A DNA stretch of 64,000 nt from Candidatus Gastranaerophilales bacterium. GTDB lineage: Bacteria; Cyanobacteriota; Vampirovibrionia; Gastranaerophilales; Gastranaerophilaceae. Location of the stretch: contig CALUPO010000004.1 in assembly GCA_944322675.1 (NCBI GenBank), positions 93,533-157,532 on the forward strand, given 5' to 3'. The position numbers and the translations under genes are program-made. This document shows, piece by piece, positions 54,757-63,827 of the stretch; positions within the stretch are counted from its first letter, which is position 1, and each line of letters starts with the position of its first letter. Under the pieces are notes generated by a model, which was not told the origin of the DNA, did not search any database, and saw only the letters and a program-made list of their open reading frames with translations.

Positions 54757-55629
54757 TTACATTATTAAATTTTTTAAATATGGCTCTAATTTTTTAAGAG
54801 CTTCTACAACTGCAGTTTTACTTGCTTTACTATTTCTAATTCTTAAGATATTAGATAAATCCTTTATTTTACCTTTTATAGTTTCTATAGATAACTCGAG
54901 AGTCTCTGCTAATTTTTCAATTGTTATATTTGGTTGCTTGTATAATTCTTTAATAATTTTAAATAAAATTTCTGGTTTTTTAGTTTGTTCTATTTTTTTT
55001 ATAACAGAATAAGCTTTTTGTTGTTTTATACCATTTTTACTGTAATAAGTTTTACAATAAGTATATTCTATGTGTAACATTAAATTTTTTAAAACGCAAC
55101 ACAAACAACTTGCTAAATAATATTTATCAAATTTTGTACGCAAAAGGCTATTAAAGCCTGGGTCAACAATAACATTATATTCTATACCGTATAAACTATT
55201 ATTAGAGATTTGTTCATATATAGAAGCATTTGCTCTATAATAAAATCTCATCAAATCATCACAAACTACCAAATTTTGAATAAATTGTTCATCTTTTAAT
55301 GCTATAGAAGGAAAATATAAAAATGATTCTCTATCAAATGTTGTTTCAGAATCTTCTATTTTATATAAATTTTTTATTTTATCGTGAACATATTTAGCTC
55401 TTTCAAAAAAATTGTCCTTAAATTGATACTCATACTCTCTTTCTACTAAGCTTGTAAATTCAGTCTTTAAAATAATTTCTGAAAAAATATACTTAAGAAC
55501 TTCTGTTCTTAAAACAAAAGCTTCTTGAGGATTTGTCATTACTTTATATTTTAAAATAGCTAATTCATTTAGTATTTCGTAGTAATTAGCATCAGAGTTA
55601 AATTTTATAGAATCATCGTGTATCATCAT
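54757..55629 (-). CDS. Element protein with C-terminal helix-turn-helix
   Basis: 290 residues, ribosome site AAAGGAA. Residues 20-200 are helical without a known pattern (YEILNELAILKYKVMTNPQEAF). Residues 225-275 look like a winged helix (EILFKIIKELYKQPNITIEKL, then AETLELSIETIKGKIKDL). Similar layout is seen in Fic-associated or abortive-type regulators, but I cannot place it. Confidence 0.5.
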   Translation of the reverse strand: MMIHDDSIKFNSDANYYEILNELAILKYKVMTNPQEAFVLRTEVLKYIFSEIILKTEFTSLVEREYEYQFKDNFFERAKYVHDKIKNLYKIEDSETTFDRESFLYFPSIALKDEQFIQNLVVCDDLMRFYYRANASIYEQISNNSLYGIEYNVIVDPGFNSLLRTKFDKYYLASCLCCVLKNLMLHIEYTYCKTYYSKNGIKQQKAYSVIKKIEQTKKPEILFKIIKELYKQPNITIEKLAETLELSIETIKGKIKDLSNILRIRNSKASKTAVVEALKKLEPYLKNLIM

Positions 55630-55639
55630 ATTCCTTTTA

Positions 55640-56152
55640 TTAATCAGCCTTAAACCCTATTGTGCTAGGCTTTGTTCTATCCATAAGTAAATCTATAGCC
55701 TCATAGATTCGTTGTTTATCGTGTTCGTTATCCTTGCAATAGTTAATAAAATATTGTTCCAATTCTTGAAAACGCTTTGTAAGGTCTTTGTGTTCTAATA
55801 CAAACTGTCTTAATTGCACAAAAGCTCTTACTATTTGCACATTTATTTTAATAGCTTCTTCGCTATTCAAAACACTGGAAAGCATTGTAACACCATGTTC
55901 GGTAAAAGCATAGGCATTAGATGAACTGTGTTTTAAGGTTTTAAACCGGTCACAATTTGTGACCAGTTCCTTTTGTTCTTCATCAGTAAGCTGAAACATA
56001 AAATCTGTAGGAAAGCGTTTTATATTACGCTTAACAGCTTGATTTAGTTTTTTTGTTTCAACTCCGTATAATTCTGCTAAATCTCGGTCAATCATAACCT
56101 TTTGACCTCTTATCTCATATATTAAATTTTTGATAATTATTAATTCATTCAT
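55640..56152 (-). CDS. ORF6N-domain protein (KilA-N type)
   Basis: 170 residues from ATG 56152 with AGAGGA upstream; a start at 56185 overlaps a palindrome. ORF6N domain: IYEIRGQKVMIDRDLAELYGV, RFPTDFMFQLT, YAFTEHGVTMLSSVLNS. The C-terminal part is a coiled coil. A 17-bp palindrome inside the gene encodes LVTNCDR and recurs before the start. Phage antirepressor-type regulator. Confidence 0.85.
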   Translation of the reverse strand: MNELIIIKNLIYEIRGQKVMIDRDLAELYGVETKKLNQAVKRNIKRFPTDFMFQLTDEEQKELVTNCDRFKTLKHSSSNAYAFTEHGVTMLSSVLNSEEAIKINVQIVRAFVQLRQFVLEHKDLTKRFQELEQYFINYCKDNEHDKQRIYEAIDLLMDRTKPSTIGFKAD

Positions 56153-56177
56153 ATTTAATCCTCTATTCTTATAAATC

Positions 56178-56194
56178 GGTCGCATTTTGTGACC
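56178..56194. promoter_or_regulatory. Palindrome before ORF6N gene, operator candidate
   Basis: On the minus strand GGTCACAAAATGCGACC, which matches 15 of 17 bases of the perfect palindrome GGTCACAAATTGTGACC inside the gene (55948-55964). Lies between the integrase stop and the ORF6N ribosome site. Confidence 0.5.
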
Positions 56195-56200
56195 GGTTGC

Positions 56201-57379
56201 TTATTGTTTTTCTAATACTTCATTATATATAATTGCTCTATTATCCTTTTTTATTCCTGTTAGCATATATTCAGCAATAATATTCATAGGCTCTCTTAAA
56301 CTCTCACAATCTGCGTGAGTATAACCACCTGTAACAGAATCAAACTTATGACCTACAATCTTTTTTACAATAGAAGTATTAAAGCCCAATAGTGAAGCAA
56401 TACTTATATAAGTGTGTCTTAATCCATGAAATGTAATCTTTTCAAAATTCCATTCATTAACTACTTTAGGATAAAGTTTATCAATTAAGTTGAAATCAGC
56501 TTTACCCTCTGGAGTGCTAAATATATAATCATTTTTCAAACGTCTTACTTTGTTTTGCTCTTTATATGTTTTCAGTTCATTATAAAGAATGTCAGGAATA
56601 GGGATTGTTCTATCTGTTCCATTTTTAGTATCTAAAAAGTAAATCGCTTTATTTTCAAAGTCCACATTTCCCCAATTTAAAAAGATTTCGCTTTTTCTTG
56701 CTCCTGTTGTAAGTGCAATTAAAACGCATAGATACAGTTCATATTTTGTATGCCGGCATGAGTCCAAAAGGGTTAAGCGTTCCTCAAGTTCTTTTAACCA
56801 CCTTTTACGAGGCTCATTTTCAGTTAATTTTAGTTTTGCACCTATCATTGGGTTAGTTTTTATAATCTCATATTCATCAACGCAATAAGTAAGAAATGTG
56901 CTGAAATAAGCCAAATAACGATTAACAGATGAATTTGAAATTGGCTTATCTGTTATTTTTCCTGCTTTACCCTTAATTGGTACTTCTTTAGGTTTCTTCT
57001 GCAATTTGTTTCTACAAGCCTTTATATCAGACCTTTCCAACATTCTTATAGGAAGTGAGCCTATTTCTTTTTTAAACCAATTAAGAGCCGTTATATATCT
57101 TTGCCTTGTCTTTTCGTCTTTTTTAGGATTGCCGTCTTGTATGTATTTTTCAATAGCTTGAGCTACGGTATAATTTTTCTTTTTTTCTTCTTTTCTGTAT
57201 GTGCCGTCATCTATTTGACTTTCAATACTTCTAGCCCAATCAGAAGCCTCATTTATTACCGATTTTTTGCGATTAGCTTTAACAGGGAATGTTTTTGTAA
57301 GAAAAACACCTCTGTATCTAACAATAGCTTTAATGCTTATGCTTCCGTCTTTATTTTCTTTTTCTACAACTGTTGCCAT
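56201..57379 (-). CDS. int: Tyrosine site-specific recombinase (integrase)
   Basis: 392 residues from ATG 57379 (GAAGGAAA upstream; a TTG at 57394 would add 5). N-terminal arm-binding domain, SAM-like core-binding region (VAQAIEKYIQDGNPKKDEKTR), catalytic residues in TGARKSEIFL (Arg), FHGLRHTYIS (His-x-x-Arg), IVGHKFDS (His) and VTGGYTHAD (Tyr). Gene lies 134 bp inside attR and its start overlaps the right arm-site candidate, as is usual for tRNA-directed elements. Confidence 0.92.
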   Translation of the reverse strand: MATVVEKENKDGSISIKAIVRYRGVFLTKTFPVKANRKKSVINEASDWARSIESQIDDGTYRKEEKKKNYTVAQAIEKYIQDGNPKKDEKTRQRYITALNWFKKEIGSLPIRMLERSDIKACRNKLQKKPKEVPIKGKAGKITDKPISNSSVNRYLAYFSTFLTYCVDEYEIIKTNPMIGAKLKLTENEPRKRWLKELEERLTLLDSCRHTKYELYLCVLIALTTGARKSEIFLNWGNVDFENKAIYFLDTKNGTDRTIPIPDILYNELKTYKEQNKVRRLKNDYIFSTPEGKADFNLIDKLYPKVVNEWNFEKITFHGLRHTYISIASLLGFNTSIVKKIVGHKFDSVTGGYTHADCESLREPMNIIAEYMLTGIKKDNRAIIYNEVLEKQ

Positions 57380-57392
57380 TTCACTTTCCTTC

Positions 57393-57413
57393 AAAGGTAC
57401 AAATAAAGGTACA
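57393..57413 (+). promoter_or_regulatory. Arm-type integrase site candidate, right
   Basis: Exact copy of the 21-bp sequence at 48792; two direct AAAGGTACA units, overlapping the 5' end of the integrase gene, where binding could also repress it. Confidence 0.6.
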
Positions 57414-57527
57414 AATTTTTCTAAAAAATATAAAAATCTACAAAAATATTATAAAACATTATTGGCTGAAATCCAAGTATATTCTTATTTTAATTTTTTA
57501 TAGTTTTTTACAAAATTTAATAAGCTA

Positions 57528-57573
57528 TTGACTCTTAATCAATTGGTCGTGGGTTCGAATCCCACCAAGCCCA
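57528..57573 (+). repeat. attR of the integrative element
   Basis: Exact 46-bp copy of the 3' part of tRNA-Lys; not a tRNA gene, because the acceptor and D-arm 5' half is missing. Confidence 0.9.
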
Positions 57574-57708
57574 GTTTAATAGCCATTAAGGGATAAGGTT
57601 TGTTAATAGTATTTTGGAATAGTCCAATTCCGCAAAATATCACAAAAAGCAATTTTAAAGATGAATTTTAAAGATAAGGTTGGAAAACAGTTTATTTTAT
57701 ACAATAAA

Positions 57709-58071
57709 TTAAAGATTCTTCGTTTTATTTTCATTTAATTGTGTTTTTATTTCAAAAAGTTTTTCTTTTGAAATAGCAAAACGTCTAACAAAACGCTCAT
57801 CTTCTTCTGTTTTTATTTCTAATTTATCAGGGTTAATTGTTTTTATTATATTTTTTAATATGGAAATAGAGTTGGAATCATCGTTATAACCTTTTAGTAT
57901 AGTAATTTCAAGAATAAAAATACCAAGATATTGTCTTTTAAAGTTTGCCATACTTGAAATATATTCACAAAGTGTATAATTGCTCATTGGACGTTGTACT
58001 TTTTGAAAATCTGTCTCAGTTATTATTTTAATTTCACCTATGATTTCATCACACAAATTTGCAAGTTCCAT
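57709..58071 (-). pseudogene. C-terminal fragment of a radical SAM protein
   Basis: 120 residues. The pattern LCDEIIGEIKIITETDFQKVQRP, then YTLCEYISSMANFKRQY and LEITILKGYNDD matches the C-terminal half of archaeal-type radical SAM proteins, without the CxxxCxxC half. Lies directly outside attR. A start at 58071 exists but the enzyme core is missing. Confidence 0.55.
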
Positions 58072-58105
58072 ATAAGGCTCTTTATTTAATATATAACCAT
58101 TAGAG

Positions 58106-58451
58106 CTAGTAATCTACCCCCATTAGTATAAGTAGACTTTCATATCTGCTTGTTAAGGTTTTTCTTAATGCAGTTTCACTCATTTCATCATTGTACCTGT
58201 GTGCGGTATCAAAATATGAAAAATCCGCGTTCCATATACAAATCAACCATTTTTTGAGTTAACGGAAAATTTATTTTAGAGCGGTCGTTTTCATCTAATA
58301 CAGGAAGCCGCATAAAACCAAACCCGAGTTTTTTAGGATAATTAAATGCTTTCTGTTTTGGATTAATTATATCTGAATATTTTATACCTAAAAACAAGGC
58401 TGCCAATGCCGCTAAAGCCGTTGTTCCTATAATAAAATTACGTCGTCTCAT
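58106..58451 (-). pseudogene. Tat-signal aldo/keto reductase, frameshifted and truncated
   Basis: Starts MRRRNFIIGTTALAALAALF, a twin-arginine export signal, then KKLGFGFMRLPVLDEND and KMVDLYMERGFF. A one-base shift at about 58222 leads to the frame YFDTAHRYNDEMSETALRK, which holds the catalytic Asp and Tyr region. The rest of the barrel is missing; stop at 58106. Confidence 0.75.
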
Positions 58452-58505
58452 AAACTTTTTTTCCTTTTTGTATAACAACTATACAATTATTATGGGCTTA
58501 ATAAC

Positions 58506-59012
58506 TTATTTATCCTTGCTTCTCATAAGCTCAAACCCTTCTTCAAGTGAAATTGTTAAATTTTTATCGTCAAAAAATATTAACTCACAGGCAACATTAC
58601 CACCAAATTGAACATTCATTCTGTTAATTCCGGTAAAATCTGTTGCTACCATATCCGGTACAATTATTGCTTGAATATAAATTTAGCTTTTTTTTCTTCT
58701 TCTTCTTCTTTTCCTTTTTCCCTTTGTATCATAGATATTAGCCAGTTTGTTCCGGCACTTGGGATTACAACACGGTAACCGGGTTTGAAGTCTTTAACCT
58801 CTAAGTTGACCTTTTCCACAACCACGATAGACTCATGATCTATAACTTTGTTTATTGCGTTTTCCCATGCAGCCGTTTTTATAAGATGAATGTTCTCTAT
58901 ACAGCTTGCAATGGCTGTTGTTCTAATTGGTGCATCATATAAGTTTTATTTAAGGAAGCGGGATATCTTTAAATCCCGCTTTACCCTTTTCTTCTAAAAT
59001 ATACGCTTTCAT
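58506..59012 (-). pseudogene. Zinc-dependent alcohol dehydrogenase remnant
   Basis: Pieces in the right order but different frames: MKAYILEEKGKAGFKDIPLP; APIRTTAIASCIENIHLIKT; VIDHESIVVVEKVNLEVKDF and GYRVVIPSAGTNW; then AIIVPDMVATDFTGINRMN and a C-terminal LEEGFELMRSKDK. The usual GHE is DHE and the NAD-binding GxGxxG stretch is deleted. Stops at 58950 and 58680. Confidence 0.7.
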
Positions 59013-59015
59013 AAT

Positions 59016-59861
59016 TTATTTTCCCAAGCTTGCAAAAAATTCTACAGTGTTAGGATCATAATGAGAAAAAAACAGACTTTTTCCTGTGTCCAATGCTCTA
59101 ATTTTATTCAAGTCATCTTCTTTAAGTTCAAAGTCAAATATATTAAAGTTTTCTTCCATTCTTTCTTTATGTGTGGATTTTGGAATAACAATTACACCTT
59201 CTTGAGTTAAAAATCTTAAAGCAACCTGTGCAACGGATTTTCCGTATTTTGAGCCTATTTCTTTTAATGTTTCATTTTGGAAGTAATTGTTTCTTCCTTC
59301 TGCAAAAGGTCCCCAGGACATAATTTGCGTATTATATTTTTTCATAACCTCTCTTGCAATTTTTTGCTGCTGGAATACATGAGTTTCAACCTGGTTTATT
59401 GCAGGCTGAATTTCAACAAAATGAGAAAGGTCAACAAATCTATCAGGATAAAAATTACTTATACCAATTGCACGGGCTTTTCCTTCTTTGTAAGCTTTTT
59501 CCATTGCACGATATGTGCCGTAATAATCGTTAAACGGCTGGTGGATTAAAAGCAGGTCAACATAATCTGTCTTTAATTTTCTTAAGGATTCATTAATTGA
59601 CTTATAAGCTTTTTCTTCACCGGCATTTGAAATCCAAATTTTTGTAACAAGAAAAATATCTTTTCTGTCTATTGTGCTTTTTTTAATGGCAGAGCCAACG
59701 GCTTCTTCATTGTTATATGCCTGTGCGGTGTCTAATAATCTATATCCAACTTCAAGAGCTTCTAATACAACTCTTTCGCATTCATTATAGTCAGGAACCT
59801 GATAAACACCAAAACCTAAAATCGGCATTTCAACACCGTTATTTAATTTTACTATTTGCAT
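59016..59861 (-). CDS. Aldo/keto reductase (AKR5-like)
   Basis: 281 residues, intact. NADPH-dependent TIM-barrel enzyme: GFGVYQVPDYNECER, catalytic Asp/Tyr in RLLDTAQAYNNEEAVG, Lys in LVTKIWISN, His in LLIHQPFNDYYGTY, phosphate-binding IVIPKSTHKERMEENF. Substrate likely small aldehydes or ketones. 18 bp after 59879-60883; probably one transcript with the TetR gene. Confidence 0.88.
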   Translation of the reverse strand: MQIVKLNNGVEMPILGFGVYQVPDYNECERVVLEALEVGYRLLDTAQAYNNEEAVGSAIKKSTIDRKDIFLVTKIWISNAGEEKAYKSINESLRKLKTDYVDLLLIHQPFNDYYGTYRAMEKAYKEGKARAIGISNFYPDRFVDLSHFVEIQPAINQVETHVFQQQKIAREVMKKYNTQIMSWGPFAEGRNNYFQNETLKEIGSKYGKSVAQVALRFLTQEGVIVIPKSTHKERMEENFNIFDFELKEDDLNKIRALDTGKSLFFSHYDPNTVEFFASLGK

Positions 59862-59878
59862 AAATTATTATCCTTCAA

Positions 59879-60883
59879 TTAATTTGTTAAATCCATAGCC
59901 TTAACAGTTCCAAGTTTATGAATATCTTCATCTGTTCTATTTCCGTAGATTGTAATTTTATTTAATTCGGTTTCAATATTGTTAAATTCTTCATCATTAA
60001 GAACGACTTCCGAAGCACCAAGATTTTCAATAATTCTTTCATCCTTTCTCATTCCGGGAATTGGCACGACATGAGGATATTTGTGAAGCATCCACGCTAA
60101 AGAAAGCTGTGCTTTTGTGATACCTTTTTTATCTGCAATAGTCTGCAACAAATCTAAAAGCGGTTGATTTTTTTCAACATTTTCAGGATTAAATCTTGTA
60201 ATAACCCTTCTTACATCATCACCTTTATATTGTGTATTTTTGTCATATTTTCCGCTTAAAAATCCACTTGCCATAGGTGAAAACGCAACAAAACCAATAT
60301 TTAACTCCTTACAGGTTGGAATAACATCTTTTTCAAACATTCTTTCCATAATAGAATATTCACTTTGAATTGCAGTAAGAGGAGTAACCGCATGGGCTTT
60401 TCGTATTTGTTCAACAGTTGACTGTGATTGACCCCAGGCACGGATTTTTCCCTCTTTTATAAATTCTCCCATCCAGATGGCAACTTCTTCTACGTTACTT
60501 TCAAGTGGAACTCTATGCTCATAATATATATCAATATAATCCGTTTGCAGCCTTTTTAAAGAGTCATTTAATGCATTTGTAATTCCTTTTTTACTCAATT
60601 TACCCTCAGGTATTTCTTGTCCCTTTTGAAATACAGGAACGAATTTTGTTGTTAAAATAACCTTATCCCTAAATGGTTTTAAAGCTTTTCCGACAAGTTC
60701 TTCATTTATATAAGGTCCATAAGCTTCAGCGGTGTCAAACAAAGTGCAGCCTAAATCGTAAGCTTTTCTTATGAGCCTTATTGACTCTTCCTCTTTTGGA
60801 ATTTCACCATAACCGTGAGAAAATCCCATACAGCCCATGCCAATGGCTGAAACTTCTATATCTCTTAATTTCCTATATTTCAT
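59879..60883 (-). CDS. Aldo/keto reductase (AKR13-like)
   Basis: 334 residues, intact. LRDIEVSAIGMGCMGFSHGYG, LGCTLFDTAEAYGPYINEELVG (Asp, Tyr), ILTTKFVPVF (Lys), YYEHRVPLESNVEE (His), IPGMRKDERIIENLGA (cofactor phosphate). Lies 13 bp after the tetR stop, so regulated with it. With the neighbouring remnants it is part of an oxidoreductase island. Confidence 0.88.
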   Translation of the reverse strand: MKYRKLRDIEVSAIGMGCMGFSHGYGEIPKEEESIRLIRKAYDLGCTLFDTAEAYGPYINEELVGKALKPFRDKVILTTKFVPVFQKGQEIPEGKLSKKGITNALNDSLKRLQTDYIDIYYEHRVPLESNVEEVAIWMGEFIKEGKIRAWGQSQSTVEQIRKAHAVTPLTAIQSEYSIMERMFEKDVIPTCKELNIGFVAFSPMASGFLSGKYDKNTQYKGDDVRRVITRFNPENVEKNQPLLDLLQTIADKKGITKAQLSLAWMLHKYPHVVPIPGMRKDERIIENLGASEVVLNDEEFNNIETELNKITIYGNRTDEDIHKLGTVKAMDLTN

Positions 60884-60895
60884 AGCTTACCTCCA

Positions 60896-61498
60896 TTAAT
60901 TTAAATATTGTTTAAAAATTGCATCAATCTGTATCCTACAAAACTGACCTGTCCATTCAAGCGGTTCAAATTTACCATCTGACATACACCAACAAGTCAT
61001 CATTCCATATAATTCGGATATTATAATATGTGTCAAAAGCTCAACAGGAGTGTCTTTTTTTAATTCTCCACTTAAAACGGCATCCCTTAAGATATTCTTT
61101 AACATTTCAAAATCATAATTCCATTTTTGCCCATCCTTAGTATCCGGAACATTATTTGGATCTAAAACATCTCTTGTCCATTGCCTGCACACATTAATAC
61201 CGCAGGATTCAACACATTCCATAAATCTATGAAAATAATGTTGCAATTTTTCCGTTATTGACAAACCTTCCATTTTTTCTAGTTCTTCTGCTATTTCTCC
61301 AAATGGAACTCTGCTTATATCAAGCACAATATCTTCTTTTCGTTTGAAATAAATATAAAAAGTACCTTTAGCAACACCTGCTTTTTTAGTAATATCTTCA
61401 ACATTTATTGCATCAAACCCTTTTTCTTTAATAAGTTCAAGCCCTGCTGTTATAAGTTTGCGTTTTGTTTTTTGTGCGGATGTTTGTCTTTTATTCAT
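60896..61498 (-). CDS. TetR-family regulator
   Basis: 200 residues. N-terminal helix-turn-helix KRKLITAGLELIKEKGFDAI, then VEDITKKAGVAKGTFYIYFKRKEDI, the classic TetR signature. The C-terminal ligand domain is helical with several Cys. First gene of the run tetR, AKR, AKR; two palindromes just upstream are the expected operator. Confidence 0.92.
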   Translation of the reverse strand: MNKRQTSAQKTKRKLITAGLELIKEKGFDAINVEDITKKAGVAKGTFYIYFKRKEDIVLDISRVPFGEIAEELEKMEGLSITEKLQHYFHRFMECVESCGINVCRQWTRDVLDPNNVPDTKDGQKWNYDFEMLKNILRDAVLSGELKKDTPVELLTHIIISELYGMMTCWCMSDGKFEPLEWTGQFCRIQIDAIFKQYLN

Positions 61499-61542
61499 TC
61501 TATACTCCTAATTATGTATATATAAATATATTACCATAATAA

Positions 61543-61569
61543 TGACTAAAAGTCAATGACTTTGAGTCA
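61543..61569. promoter_or_regulatory. Double palindromic operator between tetR and 61610
   Basis: Two inverted repeats, TGACTAAAAGTCA (61543-61555) and TGACTTTGAGTCA (61557-61569), each TGACT-3-AGTCA, 14 bp centre to centre, in the divergent intergenic region. Confidence 0.8.
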
Positions 61570-61609
61570 TGTATTTTTTATGGTATTATTTTTATAAAGG
61601 AGAATTAAT

Positions 61610-62479
61610 ATGCTTACTAAAATATTTAAATATATAAAATACATATTTATAATGTTTTTATTAATATTTATGCCTGCATTTGCAAATACAAAAATTCAAT
61701 ATAACGAAAGTTTATTGCCTTATAAAGGAGGTATTTTAATTTCAAATTTTGGGTTTTCCACGTCTATAAAGGATAAATGCGGGTATATTTTATATTATAA
61801 AAAAGGAAAATTAAATACATTTATTCCTACAGGCAATTTAAATAAACCTACAGGGATGGCTATTTATAAAAATAAATTATATATTTGTGATAGAGATAGA
61901 TTGTGGGTGTATAGTTTAAAAAATCTAAATGAAAAACCTTTATGTGTTATGTTAAACTCTTATGATAAAGAAATTAATGATGTTGCAATTAAAAATGGTG
62001 TTTTATATATAACAGTCACAAATTCTGATAGAGTTTATAAACTTGATTTAAAACAAAAAATTTTAAAACCTGAATTATGGATTAATATACCATCTCCAAA
62101 CGGTATTGCAATAAAAGGTAAAAAAGTTTATATATCTTCTATCACAAAAGATTATATAAATGTAAAAGATGAAAATGTTATTTATGTTATTGAAGATATT
62201 ACTAGCCCTAAAATTAAAAAACTTAATAAAACTCCCTTATTGTATGATGGTGTTGCAGTATCAAGAAATGGCAAAACTATCTATGTATCAGATTGGCTAA
62301 CATCTTCTATAATTGCAATTGATAATGAGGGATTAGAAAAAATAATTTATACAAAAAAAGGTATGACTCCTGCTGATATAACATTAATTGGTAATAAGAT
62401 TATTATTCCAAATATGCAAAATCATAATGTTATCATTTTAAATTTAAAAAATTTGAAAGAAAAGATTATTGGAATTTAA
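61610..62479 (+). CDS. Secreted beta-propeller protein (NHL/SMP-30-like)
   Basis: 289 residues, ribosome site AAGGAG. Signal peptide ending FMPAFA. Blades of the type GGILISNFGF, LNKPTGMAIYKNKLYICDRDR, EINDVAIKNGVLYITVTNSD, SPNGIAIKGKKVYISS, GVAVSRNGKTIYVSDW. Such propellers bind small ligands or act as lactonases; metal residues were not confirmed. Divergent from tetR over the double operator, so possibly controlled by it. Confidence 0.7.
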   Translation: MLTKIFKYIKYIFIMFLLIFMPAFANTKIQYNESLLPYKGGILISNFGFSTSIKDKCGYILYYKKGKLNTFIPTGNLNKPTGMAIYKNKLYICDRDRLWVYSLKNLNEKPLCVMLNSYDKEINDVAIKNGVLYITVTNSDRVYKLDLKQKILKPELWINIPSPNGIAIKGKKVYISSITKDYINVKDENVIYVIEDITSPKIKKLNKTPLLYDGVAVSRNGKTIYVSDWLTSSIIAIDNEGLEKIIYTKKGMTPADITLIGNKIIIPNMQNHNVIILNLKNLKEKIIGI

Positions 62480-62501
62480 TATGAAATATGAGGTAAAAAA
62501 A

Positions 62502-63056
62502 ATGGAAGAAGTTAGAATAGATATAAGAAAACAGGAACCTGAAAGAATTGAGGAAGCCAAAAGAAGTTCTGAATTATGTTTTAAGATTAACCATACAATG
62601 CCAACAAGTCCTGATTGTAAAAGGCTTATAGATGAACTTTTTAATAATACCCTCGGGGAAGGAACTATTATAAATCCCCCTATTTTTACACTTTTGGCTG
62701 ATAAGGTAAAAATCGGAAAAAACGTAGTTATTCTAAATGGATTTAAATGTATGTCAGCCGGTGGTTTAACGATTGAAGACAATACAATGATTTCATTAAA
62801 TTGCACTATTGCAACAAACAATCATGATTTTTACCAAAGACATATTATAACCTGCAAGCCTGTTCATATAAAAAAGAATGTGTGGATAGGGGTAAACGTA
62901 ACAATTTTACCGGGTGTAACTATAGGTGAAAATGCAATTATCGGGGCAGGTTCTATTGTTACAAAGGATGTTCCGGATAATGCTTTAGTTGTTGGAAATC
63001 CTGCAAGAGTTGTTAAATATCTTGATCCCGATAAATTTCCAAAAATTGTAGAGTAA
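62502..63056 (+). CDS. Sugar O-acetyltransferase, hexapeptide family
   Basis: 184 residues from ATG 62502, with GAGGT 8 nt before; earlier in-frame starts at 62481 and 62469 overlap or abut the preceding gene. Left-handed beta-helix: VKIGKNVVILNGFKCMSAGG, LTIEDNTMISLNCTIATNNHD (catalytic His near NNHD), VWIGVNVTILPGVTIGENAI, IGAGSIVTKDVPDNALVVGNPARV. Matches maltose/galactoside O-acetyltransferases in the last 110 residues; the N-terminal helix differs. Confidence 0.85.
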   Translation: MEEVRIDIRKQEPERIEEAKRSSELCFKINHTMPTSPDCKRLIDELFNNTLGEGTIINPPIFTLLADKVKIGKNVVILNGFKCMSAGGLTIEDNTMISLNCTIATNNHDFYQRHIITCKPVHIKKNVWIGVNVTILPGVTIGENAIIGAGSIVTKDVPDNALVVGNPARVVKYLDPDKFPKIVE

Positions 63057-63426
63057 ACACAATTATATAATAGGCTAATCATTCGTACTAGCGTGATGGG
63101 TTGCGGTTTTGTGCAGCTATTGCGTAAAAGTTGCCCCGTCCGGAGGACGTTAAATTAATTTTAAATAATTCTTAAAAAATAATTGTTCTTGCCTGCGTAT
63201 GGGTTACATTTATTGACTTTATTCTACAACTGTTTAATTCTTTAAAAAAATAAACAAAATAACCCCGTCCGGAGGACATTAAATTAATTTTAAACTTAAC
63301 AATTTTGACACCCTCACCCCAACCCTCTCCCTTTAGGGAGAGGGAGAAAACTAACTATCCTTACCCCTAACCCTCACGCTAAAAGGGAAAGGGGAAATAA
63401 AAAAGTTGGAGAATGCGGTCAACAAT

Positions 63427-63617
63427 GGCAACCCATACGCAGGTTTGAGTAATAGTCACAGACGAAACGTTGTCAAAGCCTCCTTTTGTTTGAGTGCACG
63501 AAGTGCACGAGTTAAGGAGGCTCAAGTTGAGTCGTGTGAATATACGAAAACCAAGTGGGTTGAAAGGTTTTGGTTACTTTTGACTTCAAAAGTAACCCCG
63601 TCCGGAGGACATTAAAA
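63427..63617 (+). repeat. R1 copy, subtype 1
   Basis: From GGCAACCCATACGCAGG to CCGTCCGGAGGACATTA; end hairpin GGTTACTTTTG/CAAAAGTAACC, here with the subtype-3 type sequence on a subtype-1 body. Confidence 0.8.
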
Positions 63618-63827
63618 TATTTTTAAGTAAATTTTAAAAAAAATAAACAAAGTAACCCCACCTGGAGGACATTAAAATATTTAATTTGTTGAAATTTAAC
63701 AATTTTGACACCCTTACCCCAACCCTCTCCCTTTAGGTAGAGGGAGATAGGAAAAGACTTTTACCCCCGCCCTTAAGCTAAAAAAAGAAAGTGGAAAATA
63801 AAAAAGTTGGAGAATGAGAGCAACAAT

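Larger units (their letters stand above)
48681..57573. mobile_element. Integrative element in tRNA-Lys, about 8.9 kb
   Basis: Bounded by a 46-bp perfect direct repeat: the 3' part of tRNA-Lys (48681-48726) and a copy at 57528-57573. It encodes a tyrosine integrase next to the right end, an excisionase-like protein, a primase/helicase, an XRE regulator, an ORF6N protein and a terminase-small-subunit-like protein, but no capsid or conjugation genes. It resembles a phage satellite or a small integrative plasmid. Confidence 0.9.

Noticed and set aside
57528..57573. Second tRNA-Lys gene
   Set aside because: Only the 3' 46 bases are present; this is attR of the integrative element.
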